A stretch of 64,000 bases of DNA, taken from positions 434,001-498,000 of the forward strand of contig NZ_JAMCCQ010000001.1 in assembly GCF_023370775.1 (NCBI RefSeq), read 5' to 3'. Positions 7,051-16,071 of this stretch are shown here, piece by piece. The stretch comes from Marivita sp. GX14005. Its GTDB lineage: Bacteria; Pseudomonadota; Alphaproteobacteria; Rhodobacterales; Rhodobacteraceae. The position numbers and the translations under genes were made by a program. Below the pieces are notes generated by a model, which was given only the letters and a program-made list of their open reading frames with translations, did not search any database and was not told where the DNA came from. Numbering within the stretch: the first letter of the stretch is position 1; each line of letters opens with the position of its first letter.

Positions 7051-9105
7051 ATGTTTCGCGAACGTCCCGAGGGGCAGCGGATCGACAGCTATACCGGCCC
7101 GTACGAGCGCTGGATCTTCTCCGAAGAGCTAGGCCGCCCCTTCGCCTTTCCCGCCATCCGCAGCGGACCGTCGAGCCATATCACCGCGCTGATGGAAGGG
7201 CGCGGCAGGGTTGAGAGCAGCGACACGGTCGATGTTAGGGTGCCGCCGCTCTGGAGCGAGGCGCCCGAGATCACCCCCTTCGCCATGCGCGATCTGGCCG
7301 AGCCGTTCGGCCCGTCCATAGGCGATACGCGCATCGCCCGCATCCTGGAAGCCTTGCCCGGCGCGCGATATCGGCTGAGCATGCCGCTCGCCGATGCGAC
7401 CTGGACCGGCCATTACGATCCATCGGCCCGGCCAGGCGGCTGGAGGCCGCCGAAACGCCGGCCAAAGGCGATCATCGGCGTGATCGACGATGCCATTCCA
7501 TTCCTGCATCGCGCTTTTCGGGACCGGGATGGCCATAGCCGCATCGCCTTCTGCTGGCTGCAGGCCGCACGCGGCGCGCAGGCTGCCGCCGTTCCGTTTG
7601 GCCGGGAACTGACGAACCGCGAGATCGACGATCTGCACAACGCGCATGGCGTTCGGGAGCCGGCCGCCTATCGCGCCGCCGGGGCGGTGGACCGCGATCT
7701 GCCCGAGCTTGGCACGGTGCTGGCCCATCACGCCAGTCACGGCGCGCATATTATGGGGCTGGCCGCCGGGAACGACATTCGGACGGAAGCTCCGCACCTG
7801 CCCGATGACGCGGCGATCATCGCGGTTCAGCTGCCAAATACCATCGCCTGGGACACGTCCGGTTTCGGCAAGGAAATGATGATGCTCAGCGCCGTGGAAT
7901 ATGTCTTTCACCGCGCCCGCATGATCGCGCAGGCTTGCGATAGCCCCGAATTGCCGCTGGTGGTCAATTTCAGCTATGGCTGGAGCGCGAACCGGCATGA
8001 TGGGCAATCGAGTTTCGAGCGGGCTGTCGAAAGCCTCGTTTCGAGGCGGAAGGAGGCGCAACCTCTGACCGAACTCGTCATGCCCACGGGAAACAATTTC
8101 TCGAACCGAATGCACGCCCATTTCGGCGCGAAGGATGCCGCCGAAGGGCGGCACGCGTTCGGATGGCAGGTCAAGCCGAATGACCGGACATCGAGCTATC
8201 TTGAAATCTGGCTCCCGCTTGGCTTCGAACCGGACGGCTGGCGCGTGACGGTCAGCCCGCCGCATGGCGTGACGCTTTCCGGCTGCGGGACGATGGAGAT
8301 TTCGCCGGATCCGGAATTGACCGGCGGCGATCCGCGCCGGTTCACGGAGCTCGAGATGCCGGAGGGCAATATAGGCCAGCTTTCCGCCGACAAGCACCAG
8401 GGCAATCGCTGGCGGGTGTTGCTGGCGCTGATCCCGACCGCGCCGTCGGCTCATATATCCCGGCGCGCGCCATCGGGCCTATGGACCATCACCATCGACA
8501 TGGCCGGCACCCCGCTGGAAGATGGCCAATGTCTCGATATCTGGGTCCAGCGCGATGACGATCCGACGCAGCTCGGCACCGGCGGGCAGCAAAGCTATCT
8601 TGTCGATCTTGAGCGCCCTGCCCCGCCGCGCCCGCTCGATCCGCCGCCGCTTCGGCCCGTGCGCGGCTATGGCTGCCTGAACGGGATCGGCACCGCCCCA
8701 TCGGTGTTTCGCGTGGCGGGATATGTGCAAGGCAGCGGCAAACCCGCGTCCTATAGCGGCAGCGCGTCACTTGACGTGCGCGCCGAGGGGCGTGCCCTTG
8801 TCGGGCTGGAGGCACCGATCGCGTGCGCAGTTTCGGATCAGGACGCTTTCCGGCCGGGCATCCCCTCGATCGGCATCCTGTCCGGCTCGGGTGCGCGGAT
8901 CGTCGGCACCAGCGCCGCCGCCGCACTGGCTTCGCGCCGCATCGCGCTCAATTTCCTGCGCGGCGAAGCGGCGACGGAGGGCTTCGAACACCTGCGCTCA
9001 GCCGAGCGAGATCTGCCGCTCGACGAGGCGCAGGCGTATGCGCGGGAAGGCCAGTGGCGCGTGCCGCATGCGGGGCCGCGAAAACCGCCTAGAGCGGTTT
9101 CTTGA
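7051..9105 (+). CDS. Subtilisin-family (S8) serine protease, apparently cytoplasmic
   Basis: A 684-residue peptidase with the full S8 catalytic set: Asp146 in GVIDDAIP, His230 in SHGAHIMG, the oxyanion-hole Asn348 in MPTGNNF and Ser621 in GTSAAAA. The usual Pro after GTSMA is replaced by Ala. About 350-600 is a beta-rich insert between Asn and Ser. There is no signal peptide and no recognisable propeptide, odd for a subtilase, so it probably acts inside the cell or leaves by a non-Sec route. Its ATG follows the haloperoxidase stop by 3 bases, which implies translational coupling. Its 3' end overlaps livM by 17 bp in convergent orientation. The substrate is unknown; the neighbouring GGF-tailed enzyme is an obvious candidate (inference). 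Confidence 0.88.
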   Translation: MFRERPEGQRIDSYTGPYERWIFSEELGRPFAFPAIRSGPSSHITALMEGRGRVESSDTVDVRVPPLWSEAPEITPFAMRDLAEPFGPSIGDTRIARILEALPGARYRLSMPLADATWTGHYDPSARPGGWRPPKRRPKAIIGVIDDAIPFLHRAFRDRDGHSRIAFCWLQAARGAQAAAVPFGRELTNREIDDLHNAHGVREPAAYRAAGAVDRDLPELGTVLAHHASHGAHIMGLAAGNDIRTEAPHLPDDAAIIAVQLPNTIAWDTSGFGKEMMMLSAVEYVFHRARMIAQACDSPELPLVVNFSYGWSANRHDGQSSFERAVESLVSRRKEAQPLTELVMPTGNNFSNRMHAHFGAKDAAEGRHAFGWQVKPNDRTSSYLEIWLPLGFEPDGWRVTVSPPHGVTLSGCGTMEISPDPELTGGDPRRFTELEMPEGNIGQLSADKHQGNRWRVLLALIPTAPSAHISRRAPSGLWTITIDMAGTPLEDGQCLDIWVQRDDDPTQLGTGGQQSYLVDLERPAPPRPLDPPPLRPVRGYGCLNGIGTAPSVFRVAGYVQGSGKPASYSGSASLDVRAEGRALVGLEAPIACAVSDQDAFRPGIPSIGILSGSGARIVGTSAAAALASRRIALNFLRGEAATEGFEHLRSAERDLPLDEAQAYAREGQWRVPHAGPRKPPRAVS
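9082..9100. terminator. Hairpin shared by convergent subtilase and livM ends
   Basis: AAACCGC and GCGGTTT (7-bp arms) flank a CTAGA loop and lie across the overlapping stop codons of the two convergent genes. There is no long T-run on either strand, so terminator function, possibly in both directions, is only inferred. Confidence 0.4.
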
Positions 9106-10066
9106 GCCAGCGCGACAGCACCCCGATGATCCCCTCGCGGAAGGCCAGAACTCCGATCACGAAGATCACGCCCTGGATGATCGTCACCCATGCGCCGAAG
9201 GTGGCGAGATAGTTCTGCATCGTCACGATGATCCCAGCGCCGAGCAGCGGGCCGAAGATCGTGCCCATGCCGCCCAAGAGGGTCATCAGCACCACCTCTC
9301 CGGACATCGACCAATGCACATCGGTGAGTGAGGCCAGTTGGAACACCTGGCTCTTGGTGGCGCCGGCAACGCCCGCCATCGTCGCGGAGAGGGTGAAGAC
9401 GATGATCTTGTAGCGGTTCACGTCATAGCCCAGCGATACCGCGCGCGGTTCGTTTTCCCGGATGGCCTTGAGCACCTGCCCGAAGGGCGAATGGACGATC
9501 CGGTAGAGGAACAGGATCCCGCCGAAGGTGACGGCCAGAACAAAGAAATAGAGCGCGATGTTGTTCTGAAGCGAAATCACGCCGAACAGATCGCCGCGCG
9601 GCACGCTCTGGATACCGTCTTCGCCTCCGGTGAATTCAGCCTGCAACGCGACGAAATAAACCATCTGCGCAAAGGCAAGCGTGACCATTGCGAAATAGAT
9701 GCCCTGCCGCCGGATCGCCAGCGAGCCGATGGCAAAGCCCAGAACACCAGCCGCGGCGGCGCCGCAAAGCACGGAAAGCTCGGGCGTAAGCCCCCAGACC
9801 TTGGCGGCATGGGCGGCGACATAGCTCGCGCCGCCGAAATAAGCCGCGTGCCCGAAGGACAGCAGACCGCCGAACCCCAGCAGAAGGTTGAACGCGGCGG
9901 CGAAAAGCGCAAAGCACATCACCTTCATCGCGAAAACCGGGTAGACGAAGAAGGGCAGCACGAGCAGCACCGCCAGAAGCACGGCGAAGATGATCTTGTG
10001 CAGCCGCGGCATACCGGCCGTCTGGCTGACGGGCACGGTTGCGGTTGTCTTTTCTGCCATAGCCAT
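9089..10066 (-). CDS. livM: Branched-chain amino acid-type ABC permease LivM
   Basis: Inner-membrane permease of the HAAT (LIV) family, 325 residues, with about eight to ten hydrophobic segments and the AFNLLLGFGGLLSFGHAAYFGG region typical of LivM. It pairs with LivH to form the channel energised by LivG and LivF. Its ATG shares a base with the livH stop (TGATG), implying coupled translation. Substrates in this family include Leu/Ile/Val, amides, urea or aromatic acids, and the sequence alone does not tell which. Confidence 0.92.
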   Translation of the reverse strand: MAMAEKTTATVPVSQTAGMPRLHKIIFAVLLAVLLVLPFFVYPVFAMKVMCFALFAAAFNLLLGFGGLLSFGHAAYFGGASYVAAHAAKVWGLTPELSVLCGAAAAGVLGFAIGSLAIRRQGIYFAMVTLAFAQMVYFVALQAEFTGGEDGIQSVPRGDLFGVISLQNNIALYFFVLAVTFGGILFLYRIVHSPFGQVLKAIRENEPRAVSLGYDVNRYKIIVFTLSATMAGVAGATKSQVFQLASLTDVHWSMSGEVVLMTLLGGMGTIFGPLLGAGIIVTMQNYLATFGAWVTIIQGVIFVIGVLAFREGIIGVLSRWLKKPL

Positions 10067-10953
10067 CAGGCGGGCCTCCCGAACAATCCTTCAGGTTTTA
10101 TCATCAGCACGATGGCCATGATGACGAAGATCACGACGGCCGAGCCCTCGGGATAGAACACCCGCGTCAACCCTTCGATGATGCCGAGCAGGTAGCCTGT
10201 CAGGATGGCCCCCATGATCGAGCCCATTCCGCCGATCACCACGACCGCGAAGACCACGATGATGAGATCGGCGCCCATGTTCGGATTGACCGAATAGATC
10301 GGCGCGGCCAGCACGCCGGCAAACCCGGCCAGCGCGACGCCGAATCCGTAGGTCAGCATGATCATCAGCGGCACATTCACGCCGAACGCGCCCACAAGCA
10401 CCGGGTTTTCGGTAGCTGCGCGCAGGTAGGCGCCGAGGCGGGTTTTCTCGATCATGAACCAGGTGCCGAAACACACGATGATTGATGCCACAACGACCCA
10501 GCCGCGATAGTTCGGAAGGAACATGAAACCAAGGTTCTGGCCGCCCGAAAGCACCTCCGGGATTTGGTATGGCAGCCCCGAGATACCGTAGTAATTGCGA
10601 AACAACCCCTGGATGATGAGCGCGAGACCGAAGGTCAGAAGCAGGCCGTAGAGGTGATCGAGATGGTAGAGCCGGGACAGCATGGTGCGTTCGAGCAGGA
10701 TGCCGAACGCGCCCACGATGATCGGCGCGAGGATGAGCGCGGGCCAGTAGCCGATGCCGACATAATTCAGCAGCATCCAGGCCACGAAAGCGCCCATCAT
10801 GTAGAGCGCGCCATGCGCGAAATTGATGATGTTGAGCAGGCCGAAGATGACGGCCAGACCGAGCGACAGGACCGCGTAGAACGATCCGTTGATGAGCCCG
10901 AGCAAAAGCTGGCCCATCAGCACCGGCGGAGAGATACCTAAGAGTTCGAACAT
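10066..10953 (-). CDS. livH: Branched-chain amino acid-type ABC permease LivH
   Basis: Second permease subunit, 295 residues, with the family's SLGLAVIFGLLNIINFAHGALYM segment near residue 40 and multiple transmembrane helices. Together with LivM it makes the membrane channel. It follows the substrate-binding protein gene after a 72-bp gap holding a strong GC-rich stem-loop, which would lower permease expression relative to the binding protein. Confidence 0.92.
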   Translation of the reverse strand: MFELLGISPPVLMGQLLLGLINGSFYAVLSLGLAVIFGLLNIINFAHGALYMMGAFVAWMLLNYVGIGYWPALILAPIIVGAFGILLERTMLSRLYHLDHLYGLLLTFGLALIIQGLFRNYYGISGLPYQIPEVLSGGQNLGFMFLPNYRGWVVVASIIVCFGTWFMIEKTRLGAYLRAATENPVLVGAFGVNVPLMIMLTYGFGVALAGFAGVLAAPIYSVNPNMGADLIIVVFAVVVIGGMGSIMGAILTGYLLGIIEGLTRVFYPEGSAVVIFVIMAIVLMIKPEGLFGRPA

Positions 10954-10986
10954 GCCTCGGCCCTGTCTTTCAGATATTCCGTGAGA

Positions 10987-11017
10987 CCTGGGCCGGCCCT
11001 TGGCGGGCCGGCCCAGG
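10987..11017 (-). promoter_or_regulatory. Intercistronic stem-loop in the liv operon
   Basis: A perfect 13-bp GC-rich stem (arms 10987-10999 and 11005-11017, loop TTGGC) between the binding-protein gene and livH. No T-run follows, so it is more likely an mRNA-stabilising or partial-termination element that keeps the binding protein in excess. The structure is seen; the role is inferred from similar ABC operons. Confidence 0.6.
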
Positions 11018-11025
11018 CAATCGGC

Positions 11026-12225
11026 TTATTTCTTGGTGAAATCGCACTCGTCGAGCATCGGCAGGAACGCGTCGTCGCCGCTGATGGTTGAGACCTGGTT
11101 GTAAAGATCCCACTCGCCCTCGGACTCGCCCGGCGCTTTTACCTCAAAGAGATACATGTCGTGGATCACCCGGCCATCGCCGCGCACCTTCGTCTTTCCA
11201 AAGAGCGGATCGTCGATATCCATCTCCTTCATCTTGGCGACAACGGCACGGCCATCCTCGGCGCTGCCCACTGCTTCGACGGCTTCGAGATAGGCCATGG
11301 TCGCGGAATAGGCGCCGGCGTGAACCATCGTCGGCTTGGAGCCCATCTGCTCTTCGAACCGGGCCGACCATTCGCGGGTCGTATCGTTCTGATCCCAGTA
11401 GAAGGCTTCGGTCAGGTTTAGACCCTGCGCGGTTTCGGCGCCGAGCGAGTGCACATCGGTCACGAACATGAGCAGCGCCGCCAGCTTCTGCCCGGCCTGC
11501 GTGATGCCGAATTCCGACGCCTGCTTGATCGCATTGACGGTATCGCCGCCTGCATTGGCCAGACCGATCACATCAGCGCCCGAACCTTGTGCCTGCAGCA
11601 GGAAGGACGAGAAATCCTGCGACGGGAACGGATGGCGGACGGAGCCCACGACCTCTCCGCCATTCTGCTTGACGACTTCCATCGTGTTCTCTTCGAGCGA
11701 GTGACCGAAGGCGTAGTCGGCGGTCAGGAAGAACCACTTTTCGCCGCCGGCATTGGTCACGGCACCGCCGGTGCCATTGGCCAGCGCGGCGGTGTCATAG
11801 GTCCAGTGAACGGTCGTCGGCTGGCACTGCTCGCGTGTCAGAACGGTCGAACCGGCACCGGAATCGAGCAGCACACCGTTCTTTTCGGCGGTGATATCGG
11901 CCACGGCGAGCGCCACCGAGGAGGTCGGCACGTCGATGATCGCGTTGACCCCATCCACGTCATACCATTCGCGCGCGATGTTCGAGCCGACATCGGGCTT
12001 ATTCTGGTGATCGGCGGAGATGACCTCGACATTCATGCCCTTTTCGGCCGCGCCGAAATCCTCGACCGCCATGCGGGTGGCCACGGCGGAGCCTTCGCCG
12101 GACAGGTCGGCATAGACGCCGGAGCGGTCGTTGAGAACGCCCAGCTTGACGTTGATATCCTGCGCCAGCACGGGCGTGCCCATCATCGCGGCAAGCGCCG
12201 CGGCGCTGATAGCGAATTTCCTCAT
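11026..12225 (-). CDS. LivK-type periplasmic substrate-binding protein
   Basis: Periplasmic type I binding protein of 399 residues that delivers ligand to the LivHMGF complex. A Sec signal peptide occupies about residues 1-22 (MRKFAISAAALAAMMG, cleavage after VLAQ). The mature part has two lobes typical of peripla_BP_6, starting with KLGVLNDRSGVYADLSG. The ATG at 12225 has a strong AAGGAGGAAG before it; longer frames have none. The gene sits between livF and livH. The ligand is not readable from sequence. Confidence 0.9.
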   Translation of the reverse strand: MRKFAISAAALAAMMGTPVLAQDINVKLGVLNDRSGVYADLSGEGSAVATRMAVEDFGAAEKGMNVEVISADHQNKPDVGSNIAREWYDVDGVNAIIDVPTSSVALAVADITAEKNGVLLDSGAGSTVLTREQCQPTTVHWTYDTAALANGTGGAVTNAGGEKWFFLTADYAFGHSLEENTMEVVKQNGGEVVGSVRHPFPSQDFSSFLLQAQGSGADVIGLANAGGDTVNAIKQASEFGITQAGQKLAALLMFVTDVHSLGAETAQGLNLTEAFYWDQNDTTREWSARFEEQMGSKPTMVHAGAYSATMAYLEAVEAVGSAEDGRAVVAKMKEMDIDDPLFGKTKVRGDGRVIHDMYLFEVKAPGESEGEWDLYNQVSTISGDDAFLPMLDECDFTKK

Positions 12226-12271
12226 CTTGTCTTCCTCCTTGTTGTAGCGCGGATGCGCCTTTGTAATGCCT

Positions 12272-12985
12272 TCAAACACCCAGATAATCGTGCAATTTCT
12301 GAGTGTTCTCCTCCAGCTCATTGTTCCGGATCATGTCCACGACCTTGCCCTGATCGACGATGTAATGCCGATCGGCAACGGAGGCCGCGAAGCGGAAGTT
12401 CTGTTCGACCAGCACGATGGTGAAACCTTCGTTCTTGAGCGCCTCAATCGTATGGCCGATCTGCTGCACGATGACCGGGGCCAGCCCCTCCGTCGGTTCA
12501 TCGAGCAGCAACACCCGCGCGCCGGTGCGAAGGATGCGCGCCATCGCGAGCATCTGCTGTTCGCCGCCCGACAGTTTCGTGCCCTGGTTGCCCGACCGCC
12601 TTTCGCGCAGGTTGGGGAAAAGATCGTAGATCCGCTCGACGCTCAACCCGCCATCGGCTATGCGCGGCGGCAGCATCAGGTTTTCCTCGACGCTGAGCGA
12701 GGAAAAGATGCCCCGCTCCTCGGGGCAAAGCGCGATTCCGAGCCGCGCGATATGGCGCGGCTGCATGTCGATCAACTCGGTTCCCCGGAACGTCACCGAC
12801 CCGCTGCGCTTGGCCAGAATGCCCATGATCGCCAGCAGCGTGGATGTCTTGCCGGCCCCGTTGCGCCCCAGAAGCGTGACGACCTCGCCCTCGCGGACCT
12901 CGAAATCGATGCCGTGCAAGACGTGGCTTTCGCCATACCAGCCATGCAAATCGCTGACCTTCAACAGCACGTCGGATTCAGTCAT
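12272..12985 (-). CDS. livF: LIV-type ABC transporter ATP-binding protein LivF
   Basis: ATPase subunit of 237 residues with Walker A GRNGAGKT, signature LSGGEQQ and Walker B VLLLDEPTEGLAP. The short YGESHVLHGIDF-type N-terminus distinguishes LivF from LivG. Its start overlaps the livG stop by 8 bp, so the two ATPases are co-translated. It acts on the cytoplasmic face of the LivHM channel. Confidence 0.93.
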   Translation of the reverse strand: MTESDVLLKVSDLHGWYGESHVLHGIDFEVREGEVVTLLGRNGAGKTSTLLAIMGILAKRSGSVTFRGTELIDMQPRHIARLGIALCPEERGIFSSLSVEENLMLPPRIADGGLSVERIYDLFPNLRERRSGNQGTKLSGGEQQMLAMARILRTGARVLLLDEPTEGLAPVIVQQIGHTIEALKNEGFTIVLVEQNFRFAASVADRHYIVDQGKVVDMIRNNELEENTQKLHDYLGV

Positions 12986-13727
12986 GGCTCGCTCCGATAT
13001 AGGCTTCGATCACTTCGGGCGCCTTGGAGATCTCCTCGTAGCTGCCTTCGGCAAGGATTTCGCCGCGCGCCAGAACGGTGATCCGGTCGGACAGATCGGC
13101 GACGACCGACAGATTGTGTTCCACCATCAGCACGGTCCGGTTTTTCGCGATCCGCCGGATCAGTTTCGCGATGCGGTCCACATCCTCCCGCCCCATGCCG
13201 GCCATCGGCTCATCGAGCAGCAACATATCGGGGCTGAGCGCCAGCGTCGTGGCGATTTCAAGGGCGCGCTTGCGCCCGTAGGGGAGCGCCGCGGCGCGTT
13301 CGGAGGTGAAATCGGAAAGCCCCACCTCGTCGATATAGCCGCGCGCTTCTTCGTCGAATTTCGACAGCAGCTTTTCGGACCGCCAGAAATCGTAGCTTTC
13401 GCCGCGCGCCCGCTGCAAGGCGACGCGCACATTCTGCAGAACCGACAGATCGGGAAAGATCGCCGAGATCTGGAAAGACCGCACCATGCCGAGCCGCGCG
13501 ATTTCCGCGGGCTTCATGCGCGTGATATCGCGCCCTTCATAGGTGATCGTGCCGCGCGTCGGTTGCAGGAACTTGGTGAGAAGATTGAAACAGGTCGTCT
13601 TGCCCGCGCCGTTCGGGCCGATCAGCGCGTGAATCGTGCCCTTTTCCACAGAAAGATCGACATCCTTGACGGCGACGAACCCCTTGAATTCCTTCGTCAG
13701 CCCCTTCGCCTCCAGCGCAACGGTCAT
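12978..13727 (-). CDS. livG: LIV-type ABC transporter ATP-binding protein LivG
   Basis: ATPase subunit of 249 residues with Walker A GPNGAGKT, a degenerate signature (LPYGRKRALEIA) characteristic of LivG, and Walker B LLLDEPMAGM. It is the first gene of the operon livG-livF-binding protein-livH-livM, whose promoter should lie in the 320-bp region shared with the divergent TRAP operon. Confidence 0.93.
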   Translation of the reverse strand: MTVALEAKGLTKEFKGFVAVKDVDLSVEKGTIHALIGPNGAGKTTCFNLLTKFLQPTRGTITYEGRDITRMKPAEIARLGMVRSFQISAIFPDLSVLQNVRVALQRARGESYDFWRSEKLLSKFDEEARGYIDEVGLSDFTSERAAALPYGRKRALEIATTLALSPDMLLLDEPMAGMGREDVDRIAKLIRRIAKNRTVLMVEHNLSVVADLSDRITVLARGEILAEGSYEEISKAPEVIEAYIGASHD

Positions 13728-14047
13728 TGTGGCACCATGTCGTCATCTCTCCCTGTCATGCCCCGCCTCTGGTGCGGGCGCGGCGGTGGTCCGCCGTTCT
13801 GAACGCCGATTGCTACCCAATGCGCGAAGATTGTAAACAGATATTTCAGGCTCATTTTCAATTGATCGGCGAAAATGCCGTTGAACGGCCTTTCCTGCAT
13901 GGGTGAATGCCGGTTGCTTCGCACAACCGCGATCCGGCGTCGCGCCCCGGCCCGTATTTCATTGCCGAAGCGCCGAAAAATCGTCTTGCCCTATGGCATC
14001 TGCGCTTCGGATCGGGCAGGTTCGCGCGCGATGAAGGGGACGGTTCG
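13728..14047. other. 320-bp divergent intergenic region between the liv and TRAP operons
   Basis: No convincing gene. It must carry both operon promoters. The only structure I can point to is an inverted repeat CATTTTC (13853-13859) and GAAAATG (13871-13877) with an 11-base spacer in a relatively AT-rich patch, a plausible operator. I cannot assign -35/-10 boxes with confidence. Confidence 0.4.
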
Positions 14048-14533
14048 ATGAAATCCTATTTCCGGCTGTGCCGTCTGCTCGATCAGGCGACGGCGGCGAT
14101 CTGCGCCCTTGCCTGCGGCGTGCTGACCCTGTCGGTGCTTGCGATCGTGATCGCGCGGTTCGGCTTCGACACGGGCCGGATCGAATTGCAGAACCTCGCC
14201 GGCTATGCCTTTGCGGTGTTCCTGATCATGGCGATCCCCTACACGCTGGCGCGCGATGGGCATGTCCGGGTCGAGGTCATTTCCGAACGGCTCTCACCGG
14301 CCTATCTGCGGCGCGCTGACACGGTCGCGCTGCTGGTCTTCCTGATCCCGGTTTTCGGGCTGATGGCGGCGGCCTTCTTGCCCGATCTGGCCTATAGCTG
14401 GTCGATCCGCGAGGGCGCGGTCGAAACCGGCGGGCTGGGCGGCGTCTACCTCGTCAAGACGATGCTGCCGCTGGCCGCGCTGCTCACCATCCTGCAGGGC
14501 ATCGCCGCGGTCTTGCGCCGCTACGCCGCATGA
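14048..14533 (+). CDS. TRAP transporter small permease (DctQ family)
   Basis: Membrane protein of 161 residues with four hydrophobic segments, the size and topology of TRAP DctQ subunits, which scaffold the large permease. The ATG at 14048 is preferred because the protein then starts just before the conserved amphipathic region and first helix; longer upstream frames would run through the promoter region. Its stop overlaps the dctM start (ATGA). Confidence 0.88.
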   Translation: MKSYFRLCRLLDQATAAICALACGVLTLSVLAIVIARFGFDTGRIELQNLAGYAFAVFLIMAIPYTLARDGHVRVEVISERLSPAYLRRADTVALLVFLIPVFGLMAAAFLPDLAYSWSIREGAVETGGLGGVYLVKTMLPLAALLTILQGIAAVLRRYAA

Positions 14534-16053
14534 TCGCGCAGGAACTGTTCCTCGGCCTGATGCTGATCGGCCTGTTCGCGGGAATCCTGAGCGGCATTCC
14601 GGCCATGCTCGCCATTGCCGGCGTGCCTCTGGTGACGGCCCTGCTCGGCAGTTTGCTGGGCATATTCGACCTGACATTCCTCAATTTCTTCCCGGCGCGT
14701 GTCTATGGCGTGATGTCGAACCCGCTTCTGATGGCGGTGCCGCTTTTCGTGCTGATGGGTGTGCTGCTGGAACGCTCGCGGCTTGCCGAAGACATGCTGG
14801 GCGTGCTGGCGCGGATGCTGGGCGGATCGCCCCGCGGCATGGCACTGTCGGTGCTCGCGTTTTCGGCGATCATCGCCGCTTCGACCGGCATCATCGGCGC
14901 GACGGTCGTCATGCTGGTGTTGATCGCCCTCCCCGCCATGCGCAAGGCGGGCGTCGAAACGCGGCTGGCCAGCGGCATCATCTGCGCCTCTGGCACGCTC
15001 GGCCAGATCATTCCTCCTTCGATCCTGCTGGTTCTGCTGGGCGACCAGATCGGCAACGCCTATCTCGAAGCGCAGCAATCGGCCGGGAATTTCGCGCCCG
15101 ATCCGGTTTCCGTCGGCGATCTGTTTGCCGGAGCGCTGCTGCCCGGTCTCATGCTGGTGGCGCTCTACGCCATCTACATCTTCGTCCGACTGCGTCCCGC
15201 CACGCCGCCTGAGCCCCGCGCTCCCTCCGACGTGACGCGCTCCGAGATCATCGCCTGTTTCCTGCCGCCCCTGCTGCTCATCCTGTCGGTACTGGGCTCG
15301 ATCCTGTCGGGGATCGCCACGACGACCGAAGCTGCCGGGCTTGGCGCGATCGGTGCGCTGTTCCTCGCGGGCTATCGCGGACGCGGACCCTGGCGGCGGC
15401 TGCGCCTGGTCATCTCGTCGGGAGTAATGGGCACGCTCGTTCTAGTCCTGCTGTCCTTCTCGGGGCTAGATGCGGCACTTTTCGCGATGCTCTGCGCCAC
15501 GCTCATCGCCCTCGGCACCCTCGCTGCGGGATTGCGGCTGGCGCAGAGCGGTGTTCTGACCAGCGCGGTAGCCGAAACGATCAAGGTTTCCGGCATGGTT
15601 TTCGGTATCGTCATCGCCGCATCGATGCTTGCTTTGGTATTCCGAGGCTTCGGCGGCGACCGCATGGTCGAATTGATGATGGAGGCGGTGCCCGGCGGCA
15701 CATGGGGTGCGCTCGCGCTGGTGATGGCCGTCGTTTTCCTGCTGGGCTTCATCCTGGAAGCGGTCGAAATCATCTATATCGTCGTGCCGCTTCTCGGACC
15801 GCCGATCCTCGGCAGCGATTTGTCGCCTGTCTGGTTCGGCGTGCTGCTGGCGATGAACCTGCAAACGAGCTTCCTCACCCCGCCATTCGGCTTTGCGCTT
15901 TTCTATTTCCGCTCCGCCGCGCCGCGCGATATCACGACGACCGACATCTATCTCGGCGTGGTGCCGTTCGTGATCCTGCAACTGATCGGCCTCGGCGTGC
16001 TGATCGCGGTGCCGGAACTGGCCACATGGCTGCCCGACCTGATCTTCCGATAA
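14530..16053 (+). CDS. TRAP transporter large permease (DctM family)
   Basis: Sodium-coupled TRAP transport subunit, 507 residues and about 12-13 hydrophobic helices, longer than the usual 430, as in the large-DctM group. It carries the family's MSNPLLMAVPLFVLMG segment and the ASGTLGQIIPPS motif. ATGA overlap with the small permease gene indicates translational coupling. Confidence 0.93.
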   Translation: MIAQELFLGLMLIGLFAGILSGIPAMLAIAGVPLVTALLGSLLGIFDLTFLNFFPARVYGVMSNPLLMAVPLFVLMGVLLERSRLAEDMLGVLARMLGGSPRGMALSVLAFSAIIAASTGIIGATVVMLVLIALPAMRKAGVETRLASGIICASGTLGQIIPPSILLVLLGDQIGNAYLEAQQSAGNFAPDPVSVGDLFAGALLPGLMLVALYAIYIFVRLRPATPPEPRAPSDVTRSEIIACFLPPLLLILSVLGSILSGIATTTEAAGLGAIGALFLAGYRGRGPWRRLRLVISSGVMGTLVLVLLSFSGLDAALFAMLCATLIALGTLAAGLRLAQSGVLTSAVAETIKVSGMVFGIVIAASMLALVFRGFGGDRMVELMMEAVPGGTWGALALVMAVVFLLGFILEAVEIIYIVVPLLGPPILGSDLSPVWFGVLLAMNLQTSFLTPPFGFALFYFRSAAPRDITTTDIYLGVVPFVILQLIGLGVLIAVPELATWLPDLIFR

Positions 16054-16071
16054 CCAACCAGGAGAGTGAAC

